Part shown: one piece after another, positions 25,538 to 34,118 of the stretch | How the letters are laid out: each line of letters starts with the position of its first letter | Numbering within the stretch: position 1 is the stretch's first letter | Assembly (NCBI GenBank): GCA_045656705.1 | Contig: JAZORR010000045.1 | Span: forward strand, 18,364-82,363 | Direction: 5' to 3' | Source: RGIG4576 sp045656705 | Lineage (GTDB): Bacteria; Bacteroidota; Bacteroidia; Bacteroidales; Muribaculaceae | Length of the DNA: 64,000 bases | Notes under the pieces: generated by a model | Databases searched by the model: none | What the model was told of the DNA's origin: nothing | The model's input: only the letters and a program-made list of their open reading frames with translations | Made by a program: the position numbers and the translations under genes

Positions 25538-27976
25538 TTATTTATTACTTAAATACACTCTCACTTTTGCATAGAAAGCTCGCCCTGCTTTTTGCAAACT
25601 ATAATTATCATATAGTCTTGCATCAGTAACATTCTTACATTCGAGCGAAACATTATACTTTCCATTCCTGATTGAATAAGTAAGTCCTATATTATGCGCA
25701 AATTGCTCGGGCACCATTGCCTTACTTTCCTTATCACCTATATTTTCCCAATATAGTGGAAATTCATGTTGCCAAAAATTGTCATAAGTTACACTTAAGT
25801 GATTACCCTTAGCAAAAAGGTTGAGATAAGTAAATGTTGCATCAAGATTGGCAAAAAGATAAGGCACATTTGGCAATCGCACCTTATAGTGCATACTTTC
25901 TTGTTGGGTTCCACCAGCTATATACTTTTCAAAGTCGCGAGTATCAATACTATTAAATGTACCTCCCACATTTAACCAATGCATATAATTATATCTCACA
26001 CTAATATTATAGCCCTTAGTTTTCACATGACCATGGTTTTCGTACATTCCATATTCGAATGCACCATGCTTACCTATACCACGCTTAATATAGTCCTTAA
26101 TATCACGATAAATTAGACTGCCTTCCACATAAATTCCATGCTTTTCGAATTTATGGCTATAATTTAGATTTAGATTAAAATTATTACTATTTTCAGGTTT
26201 CAAATCAGTCTTACCAGCTTCTAAATCTTCATCACCAAAGAGCTCATCGGTTGTAGGCAATCTCAACGCCTTTTCATATGACAGTTTGGCTTGTAAACCA
26301 TCAATAATATAATATGTTCCAGCAGCACCATATCCCCAAGCGCCTACCGATTTAGCCAATTCAATATAATTTCCTACTCCATCGGCACTTGTTGACACAG
26401 GGCCTTGATTATATTGATTGTAATATTTACCAAATACTGAAATATTCCATTTGTTTGAAGGCATAAAGCGATAAGATAGTCCACTTATATTCTTGCGAGT
26501 AACCTTTGGTATATCAAAATTGGTCAAAACCGACTCAGAGCCCTCTGTTCTACGACTTGTGCGCATAAAACTGCTAAACACATGATTAAGAGTAAATGAG
26601 TGATAGTCTCCTATGCGATAATTAGCGTTCATCGTTGCGTTCCAATTCTTATTCACTGATTCGCTTTGTTGGTACGACTGTTCGCCTTTACTGCCTTTAT
26701 CGTAGGACTCACCTGCCCAATTATACGACAACGAAGACACATCAATATTGTGAGTTACATTGTGATTATAATTGGTTGCTAAAGACAAATCTAAGTTCTT
26801 TACAATCAGATCACGCTTTCTGTATTCTAACGATGGCATCAATGAATACCCCTTCTTATGCTTATCGCCAAAAACTGTTTCTTGATATACACCCGTTTGA
26901 ATCTGCTTAAAGAATTGAGAATAGGTTAAATTCAACATCAACCGATCAGCCCATGATTTACCCACAAATCCAATCTTCCCTATTACAGCCTCATTGTGGT
27001 ACATATCATTAAATCGTTTTACTCTTCGAATATCAGTTTTATCAATCGGTGGAAATCGTACACTTCCATCTTCACGCACCTCAAACTCACGCACCCAAGT
27101 GTGTATATGATAATCATTGTCGGAATAATTCTGGAATGCATTTATCTCATAAGTAAATCCTTTTTTTAGTGTTTGACCAAAATTTACATAACTTTTGTGG
27201 GTATTAAACGAGCCATACGAATATGATGCATCAAGCCACCATCCACGCAATCTTTTTCTTGTTACCACATTAACAACACCACCCAATGCATCGGAACCAA
27301 ATTGCACTGGAACTACACCTTTGTACACTTCTATGCGATCGGCATAGTTCACTGGTATATTATTCAATCCAAACGCTGTTCCTGCTCCTTCTTGAGGCAT
27401 TCCATCTATGAAAACCTTCACATGCTTACCACTAAAGCCATCGAGCATCAATTGCATATCAGAGCCCACACCTCCACTCTCACGAAGTTTCATTCCTGGC
27501 AATTTCATCATTGCATCACTCAAGTTCTTAGTACTATTTAGCAAGCCCTTAGTATCAACTGCCACTGCATTATATGCCGACTTTTGTACTCGTTCCACAC
27601 CCGATGCTGTTATCACCACCTCATCCAACTTCACTGCATCGGCAGGCACCACGACCTCAATTTTAGTCGCACGACCTTCCGTTACTCTTATCAATTGTTC
27701 GGTTGGTTTGTACCCTATTGCAGTCACCATCAAAGTGTATTCGCCCTTAGGCGCAGTTAATTCAAAAACACCTTTTTCATCCGAGACACAACCATAGCGT
27801 GTTCCCTTCAAAGTAATTGTTGCATAATCAACTGGACTATCCTCATCAGATATCAATTTACCATAAATTGTACCTTCTCCTCTATTCAACATTTCGCTAC
27901 CTACTGCCACCACATCCTTTGCACTCACAATAGGCAAAGCAACAACCAGCATAATTATCAAAAAAATACTTCTCAT
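25538..27976 (-). CDS. TonB-dependent outer-membrane receptor (XusA-like)
   Basis: This 812-aa receptor has a signal peptide (cleavage near SAKD), an N-terminal carboxypeptidase-regulatory-like domain (about 35-110, GTIYGKLISDEDSPVDYATI), a TonB-box region DEVVITASG, the plug (about 125-240, with IDGMPQEGAGT and GSDALGGVVNVVTRKR) and a 22-strand barrel ending VRVYLSNK. As first gene of the operon with DUF4374 and PepSY partners, it probably imports ferric siderophores with TonB energy. It is divergent from the di-iron LuxR-type regulator. Confidence 0.85.
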   Translation of the reverse strand: MRSIFLIIMLVVALPIVSAKDVVAVGSEMLNRGEGTIYGKLISDEDSPVDYATITLKGTRYGCVSDEKGVFELTAPKGEYTLMVTAIGYKPTEQLIRVTEGRATKIEVVVPADAVKLDEVVITASGVERVQKSAYNAVAVDTKGLLNSTKNLSDAMMKLPGMKLRESGGVGSDMQLMLDGFSGKHVKVFIDGMPQEGAGTAFGLNNIPVNYADRIEVYKGVVPVQFGSDALGGVVNVVTRKRLRGWWLDASYSYGSFNTHKSYVNFGQTLKKGFTYEINAFQNYSDNDYHIHTWVREFEVREDGSVRFPPIDKTDIRRVKRFNDMYHNEAVIGKIGFVGKSWADRLMLNLTYSQFFKQIQTGVYQETVFGDKHKKGYSLMPSLEYRKRDLIVKNLDLSLATNYNHNVTHNIDVSSLSYNWAGESYDKGSKGEQSYQQSESVNKNWNATMNANYRIGDYHSFTLNHVFSSFMRTSRRTEGSESVLTNFDIPKVTRKNISGLSYRFMPSNKWNISVFGKYYNQYNQGPVSTSADGVGNYIELAKSVGAWGYGAAGTYYIIDGLQAKLSYEKALRLPTTDELFGDEDLEAGKTDLKPENSNNFNLNLNYSHKFEKHGIYVEGSLIYRDIKDYIKRGIGKHGAFEYGMYENHGHVKTKGYNISVRYNYMHWLNVGGTFNSIDTRDFEKYIAGGTQQESMHYKVRLPNVPYLFANLDATFTYLNLFAKGNHLSVTYDNFWQHEFPLYWENIGDKESKAMVPEQFAHNIGLTYSIRNGKYNVSLECKNVTDARLYDNYSLQKAGRAFYAKVRVYLSNK

Positions 27977-27997
27977 TTCATCTCTTTTTTACGACTG

Positions 27998-28029
27998 CAA
28001 AATTACTTGCAAGATTTAGGGTGGACAAT
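27998..28029 (-). promoter_or_regulatory. Promoter of the xus-like operon
   Basis: The minus strand has ATTG (28029-28026), a 20-bp spacer and TAATTTTG (28005-27998), giving a leader of about 18 nt. Its -33 element lies inside GACAATAC (28024-28031), the left half of an inverted repeat shared with the divergent regulator promoter. Confidence 0.6.
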
Positions 28030-28085
28030 ACTATATTTTTGGTATTTTTAAATGCATCTCGCCTCCTTACTCACTATTTTTTGGT

Positions 28086-28117
28086 ATTGTCTATTTATAA
28101 ATATGTATGTATTTTTG
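28086..28117 (+). promoter_or_regulatory. Promoter of the di-iron LuxR-type regulator gene
   Basis: The plus strand has ATTG (28086-28089), a 20-bp spacer and TATTTTTG (28110-28117), giving a leader of about 24 nt. The -33 element lies in GTATTGTC (28084-28091), exact reverse complement of the box holding the xus-like -33 element. Confidence 0.6.
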
Positions 28118-28144
28118 TAATCACAATTAAAGAGTATATTTTCT

Positions 28145-29086
28145 ATGAGCTACAGACCGACCGATAAAATGCGTAATTTAGTCAAAGACAATAGCGTACT
28201 TATTCTTGTAATGGGGCGTTTCGGCATATCATTAGGATTTGGCGACAAGTCTGTAAGAGATGTGTGTAAAATGCATAATGTAAACGAACGCACATTCCTT
28301 GAAGTCGTGAATTTCGTTTCTGGCAAGGATTACAACTATCTTGACATATCATTGCCTTCTCTTATTGGCTATTTAAAAAAGGCTCACGAGTTCTATTTAG
28401 ACTTCAACTTACCGAATATTCGTCGCAAACTCATTGAAGCTATTGACTGCTCTGGGAAAAACGAAATTGCTTTACTCATCTTAAAGTTCTACGATGAATA
28501 TGTGGATGAAGTACGCAAACACATGGAATACGAAAATGAAATTGTATTCTCTTATGTTGAACAATTGAACGAAGGCTTTCTAAATCGCAATTTCAATATA
28601 TCATCATTTATAGGCAAGCACAATCCTATAAGTTACAAACTCAACGAATTAAAAGATATCATTATTCGTTATTATCCCGAAAAGAACAACTATCTTTTAA
28701 ATCAAGTGCTACTGGAAATCATTCTTTGCGAGCAGGATCTAACATCTCACTGCATGATTGAGGACAATCTATTCGTTCCTGCAGTGAAGCATGTAGAGCA
28801 ACAGTTGAAAATGAGCAATCAAGTTATATATTCCGATGATTCTGATAGCGATTCAGCTAATAAAGATAAATCTGATATCCTTAGTGATCGCGAAAAGGAT
28901 ATTATCATATGCATAACTAAAGGCATGAATAACAAAGAAATAGCCGATTACCTATTCCTCTCTGTTCACACGGTAACGACGCATCGACGCAATATCTCCA
29001 ATAAATTGCAAATACATAGTACAGCAGGACTTATAATCTATGCCATTGCCAACAAATTGGTGAACATAGAAGACATTCACAAATAA
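28145..29086 (+). CDS. RIC/YtfE-like di-iron hemerythrin domain fused to a LuxR-type HTH
   Basis: The 313-aa protein has three parts. Residues ~15-60 resemble the ScdA_N domain of RIC/YtfE, but the CC pair (GIDFCCGG in YtfE) is replaced (GISLGFGD). Residues ~70-222 are a hemerythrin-like four-helix bundle with candidate iron ligands His81, His126-x3-Glu130, His159 and His202-x3-Glu206, nearly the spacing of the YtfE di-iron ligands. After an acidic Asp/Ser linker (230-243), residues 245-310 form a LuxR HTH (LSDREKDIIICITKGMNNKE, VHTVTTHRRNISNKL). I infer a transcription factor sensing iron, oxygen or nitric oxide, probably acting on the divergent xus-like operon and itself. No phosphoacceptor receiver domain is present. 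Confidence 0.8.
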   Translation: MSYRPTDKMRNLVKDNSVLILVMGRFGISLGFGDKSVRDVCKMHNVNERTFLEVVNFVSGKDYNYLDISLPSLIGYLKKAHEFYLDFNLPNIRRKLIEAIDCSGKNEIALLILKFYDEYVDEVRKHMEYENEIVFSYVEQLNEGFLNRNFNISSFIGKHNPISYKLNELKDIIIRYYPEKNNYLLNQVLLEIILCEQDLTSHCMIEDNLFVPAVKHVEQQLKMSNQVIYSDDSDSDSANKDKSDILSDREKDIIICITKGMNNKEIADYLFLSVHTVTTHRRNISNKLQIHSTAGLIIYAIANKLVNIEDIHK

Positions 29087-29091
29087 GCATA

Positions 29092-29128
29092 AAATAAGGC
29101 GAAGTGATTAATTCACTTCGCCTTATTT
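29092..29128. terminator. Bidirectional terminator between the regulator gene and argB
   Basis: A perfect 16-bp stem (AAATAAGGCGAAGTGA / TCACTTCGCCTTATTT) with loop TTAAT starts 5 bp after the regulator stop and faces convergent argB. It shares the 12-bp stem AAGGCGAAGTGA with the asd terminator. Confidence 0.87.
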
Positions 29129-29147
29129 ATTATCGTAATAACGCTAA

Positions 29148-29918
29148 TTACTTTACATGGGTGCCTCGGGTGAGGTCGCAAAGGTTGGAAGCTTTGGTGA
29201 TGATAACTTCCTTCACGCCTGCGTCGAGTGTTGCGAATGAATTGTCAAGTTTTGGTATCATTCCGCCCACTACTATGCCATCTTCTTTTAATGTAGCATA
29301 CAATTCGCGATCGATAGCAGGAATTACGCTATTATCGTCGTTTTCGTCGCGCAAGACGCCTTCTTTCTCGAAACAATACACGAGTGTGACATCAAAATAT
29401 TCAGCCAACGCTTTAGCTGTTTCGCCAGCCATAGTGTCGGCATTGGTATTGAGGATGTGTCCCATTCCATCGTGAGTGAGAGGAGCAATCACAGGCACCA
29501 CACCTTCGCCAATTAGTTTAGCTATAGCACCACCATTGGCTTGCTTCACATCGCCTACCCAACCATAATCTACGGTTTTCACAGGTCGCTTATCGCTCAA
29601 GAGGATATTCATATCGGCACCTGTCATACCAAGTGCATTGATGCCACGAGCCTGCAGTGCAGCCACGATGCGTTTGTTCACCAATCCACCATACACCATT
29701 GTTACCACTTCAAGCATAGCATCATCGGTGATGCGACGGCCATCGACCATCTTGGTTTCCACACCAAGTCGTTCGGCAAGTTTAGTGGCAGAGCGTCCAC
29801 CACCATGCACGAGGATTTTATTACCCTCAATCTTATTAAAATCAGTGAGCAGCTGATTGAGAGAAAGTTCATCCTCTACAATCTTACCGCCCACTTTTAC
29901 TACTGTAATCTTATCCAT
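29148..29918 (-). CDS. argB: Acetylglutamate (or succinylglutamate) kinase
   Basis: ArgB phosphorylates the N-acylglutamate intermediate of arginine synthesis. The 256-aa amino-acid-kinase-fold protein has VVKVGGKIVE (7-16), ILVHGGGRSATKLAERLGVE (35-54), the DGRRITDDAMLEVV segment and NTNADTMAGETAKAL. Some Bacteroides use N-succinyl rather than N-acetyl intermediates, so the acyl group is uncertain. It follows prfB by 8 bp in the fadD-prfB-argB unit. Confidence 0.92.
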   Translation of the reverse strand: MDKITVVKVGGKIVEDELSLNQLLTDFNKIEGNKILVHGGGRSATKLAERLGVETKMVDGRRITDDAMLEVVTMVYGGLVNKRIVAALQARGINALGMTGADMNILLSDKRPVKTVDYGWVGDVKQANGGAIAKLIGEGVVPVIAPLTHDGMGHILNTNADTMAGETAKALAEYFDVTLVYCFEKEGVLRDENDDNSVIPAIDRELYATLKEDGIVVGGMIPKLDNSFATLDAGVKEVIITKASNLCDLTRGTHVK

Positions 29919-29926
29919 TACGCGTA

Positions 29927-31043
29927 TTAATTTTCAGTTCCTGCAAATTCCATAAGGAAAGCCTTGATGAATCCGTCGATATCGCCATCCATCACGCCAC
30001 CCACGTCGGAAGTTTGGTGATTGGTACGGTGGTCTTTAACACGACGGTCGTCAAACACATAACTACGGATTTGCGAACCCCATTCAATCTTCATCTTGCT
30101 ATCTTCGATCTTGCGTTGCTCAGCACGACGGTGTTGCATTTCCTTGTCGTACAGGATAGAGCGCAAGTGGCGAAGAGCATTCTCGCGGTTCTTTGGTTGG
30201 TCGCGAGTTTCGGTGTTTTCGATAAGGATTTCTTCTTCTTCACCTGTATAAGGGTCCTTATATTGATAACGAAGACGCACACCCGATTCCACCTTGTTCA
30301 CGTTCTGACCACCAGCACCACCACTTCGGAATGTATCCCAAGAGATGCGTGCTTGCTCGATATTCACCTCGATAGTGTCGTCGACAAGTGGAGTGACAAA
30401 CACCGATGCAAACGATGTCATACGCTTACCTTGAGCATTGTAAGGCGACACGCGCACAAGGCGATGCACACCATTTTCGCTCTTCAAGTATCCATAAGCA
30501 AAATCGCCCTCGATTTTGATAGTTACCGACTTGATACCTGCATCTTCAGCCTCAAGAAGTTGCGAGATAGTGGTCTTGTAATTATTGCGTTCGCTCCAAC
30601 GGATGTACATACGCATAAGCATAGAAGCCCAATCTTGGCTTTCAGTACCACCAGCACCCGAGTTGATGCGAAGCACCACACTCATCTTATCTTCTTCAAG
30701 TCGAAGCATATTGCGAAGCTCAAGATTTTCAATCTTAGCCATAGTTTGGGCATAGATATCATCGAGTTCGGCTTCGGTGATAAGTTCTTCCTTCACAAAG
30801 TCGAAGGCAAGCACAAGTTCTTCTACAATCTTGTTTACTTCTTCGTATCCTTCGATCCAGAATCGCAACGACTTCACTTTCTTCATTTGTGCCTCAGCAG
30901 CCTTTTGGTCGTTCCAAAAATCAGGCACATGTGTTCTCAATTCTTCTTCTTCAACTTCGATTTTCTTGCTATCGATGTCAAAGATACCTCCTCAACGCGT
31001 CACGGCGTTCTTGTGTCTCTTTAAGTTGTTCTAATGTAATCAT
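29927..31043 (-). CDS. prfB: Peptide chain release factor 2 with programmed +1 frameshift
   Basis: RF2 terminates translation at UGA and UAA. The coding sequence is in two frames: codons 1-21 from the ATG at 31043 (MITLEQLKETQERRDALRRY, L), an in-frame UGA at 30980-30978, and a +1 shift into the frame continuing DIDSKKIEVEEEELRTHVPD, for 371 aa in total. GGQ is in SGGAGGQNVNKVES; the codon-reading motif is SPY in RVSPYNAQGKRMTSF where E. coli has SPF. This is a normal regulated gene, not a pseudogene. Confidence 0.95.
30978..30992 (-). promoter_or_regulatory. prfB programmed frameshift signal
   Basis: The transcript reads AGG AGG TAT CTT TGA C: an SD-like AGGAGG, three bases, then the slippery CTT and the UGA stop followed by C, laid out as in E. 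coli. Low RF2 slows UGA reading and favours slippage into the +1 frame, so RF2 regulates itself. Confidence 0.93.
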
Positions 31044-31079
31044 TTTTATATAAGTTTTAAATTCAAAATTCTAACTGAA

Positions 31080-32888
31080 TCAAGAGTACATCTCTTCGAT
31101 TTGCTTAGTGTAAAGTTTGTTTATCATAGAGCGACGCACCTTTAAGGTGTTGGTGAGTTCGCCAGTTTCCATACTGAATGGTTTAGGCAAAATGATAAAC
31201 TTTTTCACTTGTTGCCAAGAAGCAAAATCGGCTTGCAAAGCATCAACACGCTCCGACATCATCTTCACAATTTCGGCATTCTTCACCAATTCTTCGATGC
31301 TATTGAATTGGATTTTCTTCTTCTCGGCATAATCCTTCAGTGCATCAAAGGCCGGAATGATGAGTGCTGTCACATACTTGCGTTGGTCGCCAATCACAGC
31401 CACTTGCTCAATGTATTGATCTTCGCTAAGCACGCTTTCAAGAGCTTGTGGAGCAATATATTTACCATTTGATGTCTTATACAAGTCCTTAATGCGTTCG
31501 GTGATAACAAGCGAACCATCTTCATTGATATAACCTGCATCGCCTGTGCGGAACCAACCATCTTCGGTGAAAACGGCAGCTGTTTCTTCGGGCTTGTTGT
31601 AATATCCCTTCATCACTGTTTTTCCTTTCACCAAGATTTCGCTATTTTCGCCAATCTTCACTTGCACACCAGGAAGAGTTGTACCTGCCGAGCCAATCTT
31701 GAAATTCTTGCGTGGGAAACAAGTGACAGTAGCAGTGGTTTCGGACAATCCGTAACCCATAACTATATTGATACCACAACAATGCAAGAATCGCACAATA
31801 TTTTCGCTCAACGGCGCACCTGCTGTAGGGAAGAACTTACCGTTCTCCATACCGATGGCCTTGCGAATAGCCTTGAATACAATCTTATCGAACAAGCGAT
31901 ATTGCAAATCCACATATAATGTAGCCTTTTGTCCACGACGACGATAGTGCAAATTGCGTAGGCGTCCTATCTTCACTGCACGATGCAATAGAACCTTGCC
32001 TATCCATCCCATCGAAGCAAACTTATTTTGCACACCTGTGTATACTTTTTCCCAGAAACGAGGTACGCTACACATAATGTCGGGATGCACTTCCTTCAAC
32101 GTTTCTGAAATTTCCTTTGCATTTTCGTTGATGGCAATACGCAATCCCTTAGTGAAGCAGTAGTGACACCAAGCACACTCAAACACATGCGACAGTGGCA
32201 AGAAACACATCGACATTTGGTCTTCCTCGATGGTGTCGAGGCGTTCCAAGTGGCGTGTCATAGCCTCGTCCATATTGCTATGTGTAAGCATCACGCCTTT
32301 CGACACTCCTGTAGTGCCTGAAGTATATATCAAATATATCAAATCATCTTCCACACCTGAGCTACGGCGTGATTCTACAGCCTCACGACAGGCATCGGTT
32401 GCATTCTCACCAAGTTTCAATACATCGGCCCAACGCATAGTAGTGTTGTCGTCGGCATCGAGTGTGATAGAGTCTTTGTAGGTGATGATTTGTTTTAGTT
32501 CGGGATTGGTCTTTTGTACCTTACGTGCAATGTCGTATTGTGGTTGGTCACCCACAAAAACTGTAGTGAGTGATGCATCTTCCACAATATAACGCACTTC
32601 CTCGCGTGATGATGTGGCATAGATATGCACCGGCACAGCACGATTATAAAACAAACCATAATCGGTCATAAATATGTGGTAGGTATTAGCAGAGAACACA
32701 CCCACATTCTCTTGCACCCCTATTCCTAAGGTTTGCAAGGCGTGAGCCACCTTCTCCACACCAGCACGATACTCGTTCCATGTGGTAACCTTCCATTCTC
32801 CTGTAACATTATCCTTTTGGCGATACACTTCCTTATCTCCCTTGCGGGCACATTGTGTACTCACCATTTCAACAAGCTTATTTGCCAT
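31080..32888 (-). CDS. Long-chain fatty-acid-CoA ligase (AMP-forming)
   Basis: This 602-aa ANL-superfamily enzyme activates fatty acids to acyl-CoA through an acyl-AMP. It has the AMP-binding P-loop YTSGTTGVSKGVMLTHSN (about residues 190-207), GYGLSETTATVTCFP, and the A8-region DGWFRTGDAGYINEDGSL and RIKDLYKTSNGKYIAPQALE. It resembles FadD15/FAA-type ligases common in Bacteroidota. It is first in the fadD-prfB-argB unit. Substrate chain length cannot be told from the sequence. Confidence 0.88.
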   Translation of the reverse strand: MANKLVEMVSTQCARKGDKEVYRQKDNVTGEWKVTTWNEYRAGVEKVAHALQTLGIGVQENVGVFSANTYHIFMTDYGLFYNRAVPVHIYATSSREEVRYIVEDASLTTVFVGDQPQYDIARKVQKTNPELKQIITYKDSITLDADDNTTMRWADVLKLGENATDACREAVESRRSSGVEDDLIYLIYTSGTTGVSKGVMLTHSNMDEAMTRHLERLDTIEEDQMSMCFLPLSHVFECAWCHYCFTKGLRIAINENAKEISETLKEVHPDIMCSVPRFWEKVYTGVQNKFASMGWIGKVLLHRAVKIGRLRNLHYRRRGQKATLYVDLQYRLFDKIVFKAIRKAIGMENGKFFPTAGAPLSENIVRFLHCCGINIVMGYGLSETTATVTCFPRKNFKIGSAGTTLPGVQVKIGENSEILVKGKTVMKGYYNKPEETAAVFTEDGWFRTGDAGYINEDGSLVITERIKDLYKTSNGKYIAPQALESVLSEDQYIEQVAVIGDQRKYVTALIIPAFDALKDYAEKKKIQFNSIEELVKNAEIVKMMSERVDALQADFASWQQVKKFIILPKPFSMETGELTNTLKVRRSMINKLYTKQIEEMYS

Positions 32889-32908
32889 AATATCTCTTTA
32901 AAAATATA

Positions 32909-32916
32909 CAAAGATA
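32909..32916 (-). promoter_or_regulatory. -7 box of the fatty-acid-CoA ligase promoter
   Basis: The minus strand reads TATCTTTG 20 bp before the ligase ATG, exact for TAnnTTTG. No TTTG was found at the expected -33 distance. Confidence 0.5.
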
Positions 32917-32969
32917 CGATATTTCGTAGAAAACTCCTAATTACAAACTCTTAATTCCAAATTTAACAG

Positions 32970-32977
32970 TATCTTTG
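32970..32977 (+). promoter_or_regulatory. -7 box of the deacylase gene, nearly leaderless
   Basis: TATCTTTG ends only 4 bp before the ATG at 32982. With Bacteroides spacing, transcription would begin at or within a base or two of the start codon. Confidence 0.5.
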
Positions 32978-32981
32978 CACT

Positions 32982-34049
32982 ATGGACGAACTATTTTACG
33001 ATGCAATAGATATGCTTAAAGGGATGATAAGCATTCCTTCAATAAGCAGAGAAGAAAAGGACGTGTCCGATTTTGTTGAGGCACAGCTCAAGGCTTTCGG
33101 GCTTAATCCTTCACGACAAGGAAATAACTTGTGGTGCATTGCCCCTGAATATTCGTGCGACAAGCCCACCTTGTTGCTCAATAGCCATATCGACACAGTG
33201 AAACCTGCGAATGGATGGACATTCAACCCTTTCACGCCTACCGAAGATGAGGAAGCACGCATCTACGGACTTGGTAGCAACGACGCAGGAGCTTCGGTGG
33301 TGTCGCTCACGGCAGCATTTCGTTATCTGAGTGAAATAGAGCGTAGTTACAACCTAATTCTCCTACTTTCGTGCGAAGAGGAAGTGAGTGGACGCAATGG
33401 CATAGAATCTGTTCTTCCACTATTGCCTAAGATAGATGTGGCTATAGTAGGAGAGCCTACTGGTATGCATCCTGCCATAGCTGAGAAGGGGCTTATGGTG
33501 CTCGATGGCGAAATCTGTGGCGTATCGGGACACGCTGCTCGCAACGAAGGCATAAATGCCATATATCGTGCTATGGAGGTGGTGGACAAACTTCGCAATC
33601 TCACATTTGAAAAGGAATCGTCGATGCTCGGCCCCGTGAAAATCACTGTATCGCAAATAAATGCAGGTACACAACACAATGTGGTGCCTGATATGTGCAA
33701 AATAGTGGTGGATGTGCGTTCTACCGATGCTTATTCCAACGAGGAAACCCTCGCCATAATACGTAATAGTGTGCAAGAGGAATGGTGTACACTCACACCT
33801 CGTTCTACTCGTCTCAACCCATCGGGAATAAGCACGGAACATCCTATAGTGAAGCGTCTTGTTACTTTGGGCCGTAAACCATTTGGCTCGCCTACATTAA
33901 GCGACCAAGCACTTATGCCATTCCCTTCGCTCAAACTCGGTCCTGGCGATTCGGCTCGCTCTCACACTGCCGACGAATATATCATTGCCGATGAGATACG
34001 CACTGCCATTCAACTCTACACCACCCTACTCACAGGTTTGACGTTGTAA
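32982..34049 (+). CDS. M20-family N-acyl amino acid deacylase (ArgE/DapE-like)
   Basis: This 355-aa zinc peptidase-family enzyme most resembles acetylornithine or succinyl-diaminopimelate deacylases. Visible metal-site motifs are LLLNSHIDTVKPANG (His and Asp of the first site), GSNDAGASVVS, SCEEEVSGRNG (catalytic Glu pair), VGEPTGM, and a C-terminal GDSARSHTADEYI His. A dimerisation-type domain spans about 165-275. Being near argB it is probably the arginine-pathway deacylase, but it lies divergent from the argB unit and DapE cannot be excluded. Confidence 0.85.
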   Translation: MDELFYDAIDMLKGMISIPSISREEKDVSDFVEAQLKAFGLNPSRQGNNLWCIAPEYSCDKPTLLLNSHIDTVKPANGWTFNPFTPTEDEEARIYGLGSNDAGASVVSLTAAFRYLSEIERSYNLILLLSCEEEVSGRNGIESVLPLLPKIDVAIVGEPTGMHPAIAEKGLMVLDGEICGVSGHAARNEGINAIYRAMEVVDKLRNLTFEKESSMLGPVKITVSQINAGTQHNVVPDMCKIVVDVRSTDAYSNEETLAIIRNSVQEEWCTLTPRSTRLNPSGISTEHPIVKRLVTLGRKPFGSPTLSDQALMPFPSLKLGPGDSARSHTADEYIIADEIRTAIQLYTTLLTGLTL

Positions 34050-34072
34050 TGTGATATGCATATATGAAACCA

Positions 34073-34105
34073 AATGGCGAGCTTCCACTTCAGAAACTCG
34101 CCATT
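34073..34105. terminator. Terminator after the deacylase gene
   Basis: A 9-bp stem (AATGGCGAG / CTCGCCATT) with a 15-nt loop is followed by ATTTTTTTT on the plus strand. It lies between convergent genes, so it may also serve the polysaccharide operon. Confidence 0.8.
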
Positions 34106-34118
34106 ATTTTTTTTCGTT

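Noticed and set aside
30014..31024. 336-aa plus-strand ORF opposite prfB
   Set aside because: It is antisense to a clearly conserved gene, lacks known motifs and reflects codon bias of the opposite strand.
29927..31043. Apparent broken prfB with an internal UGA
   Set aside because: The stop lies in AGGAGG-TAT-CTT-TGA-C, the known programmed +1 frameshift site, and the downstream frame continues a normal RF2.
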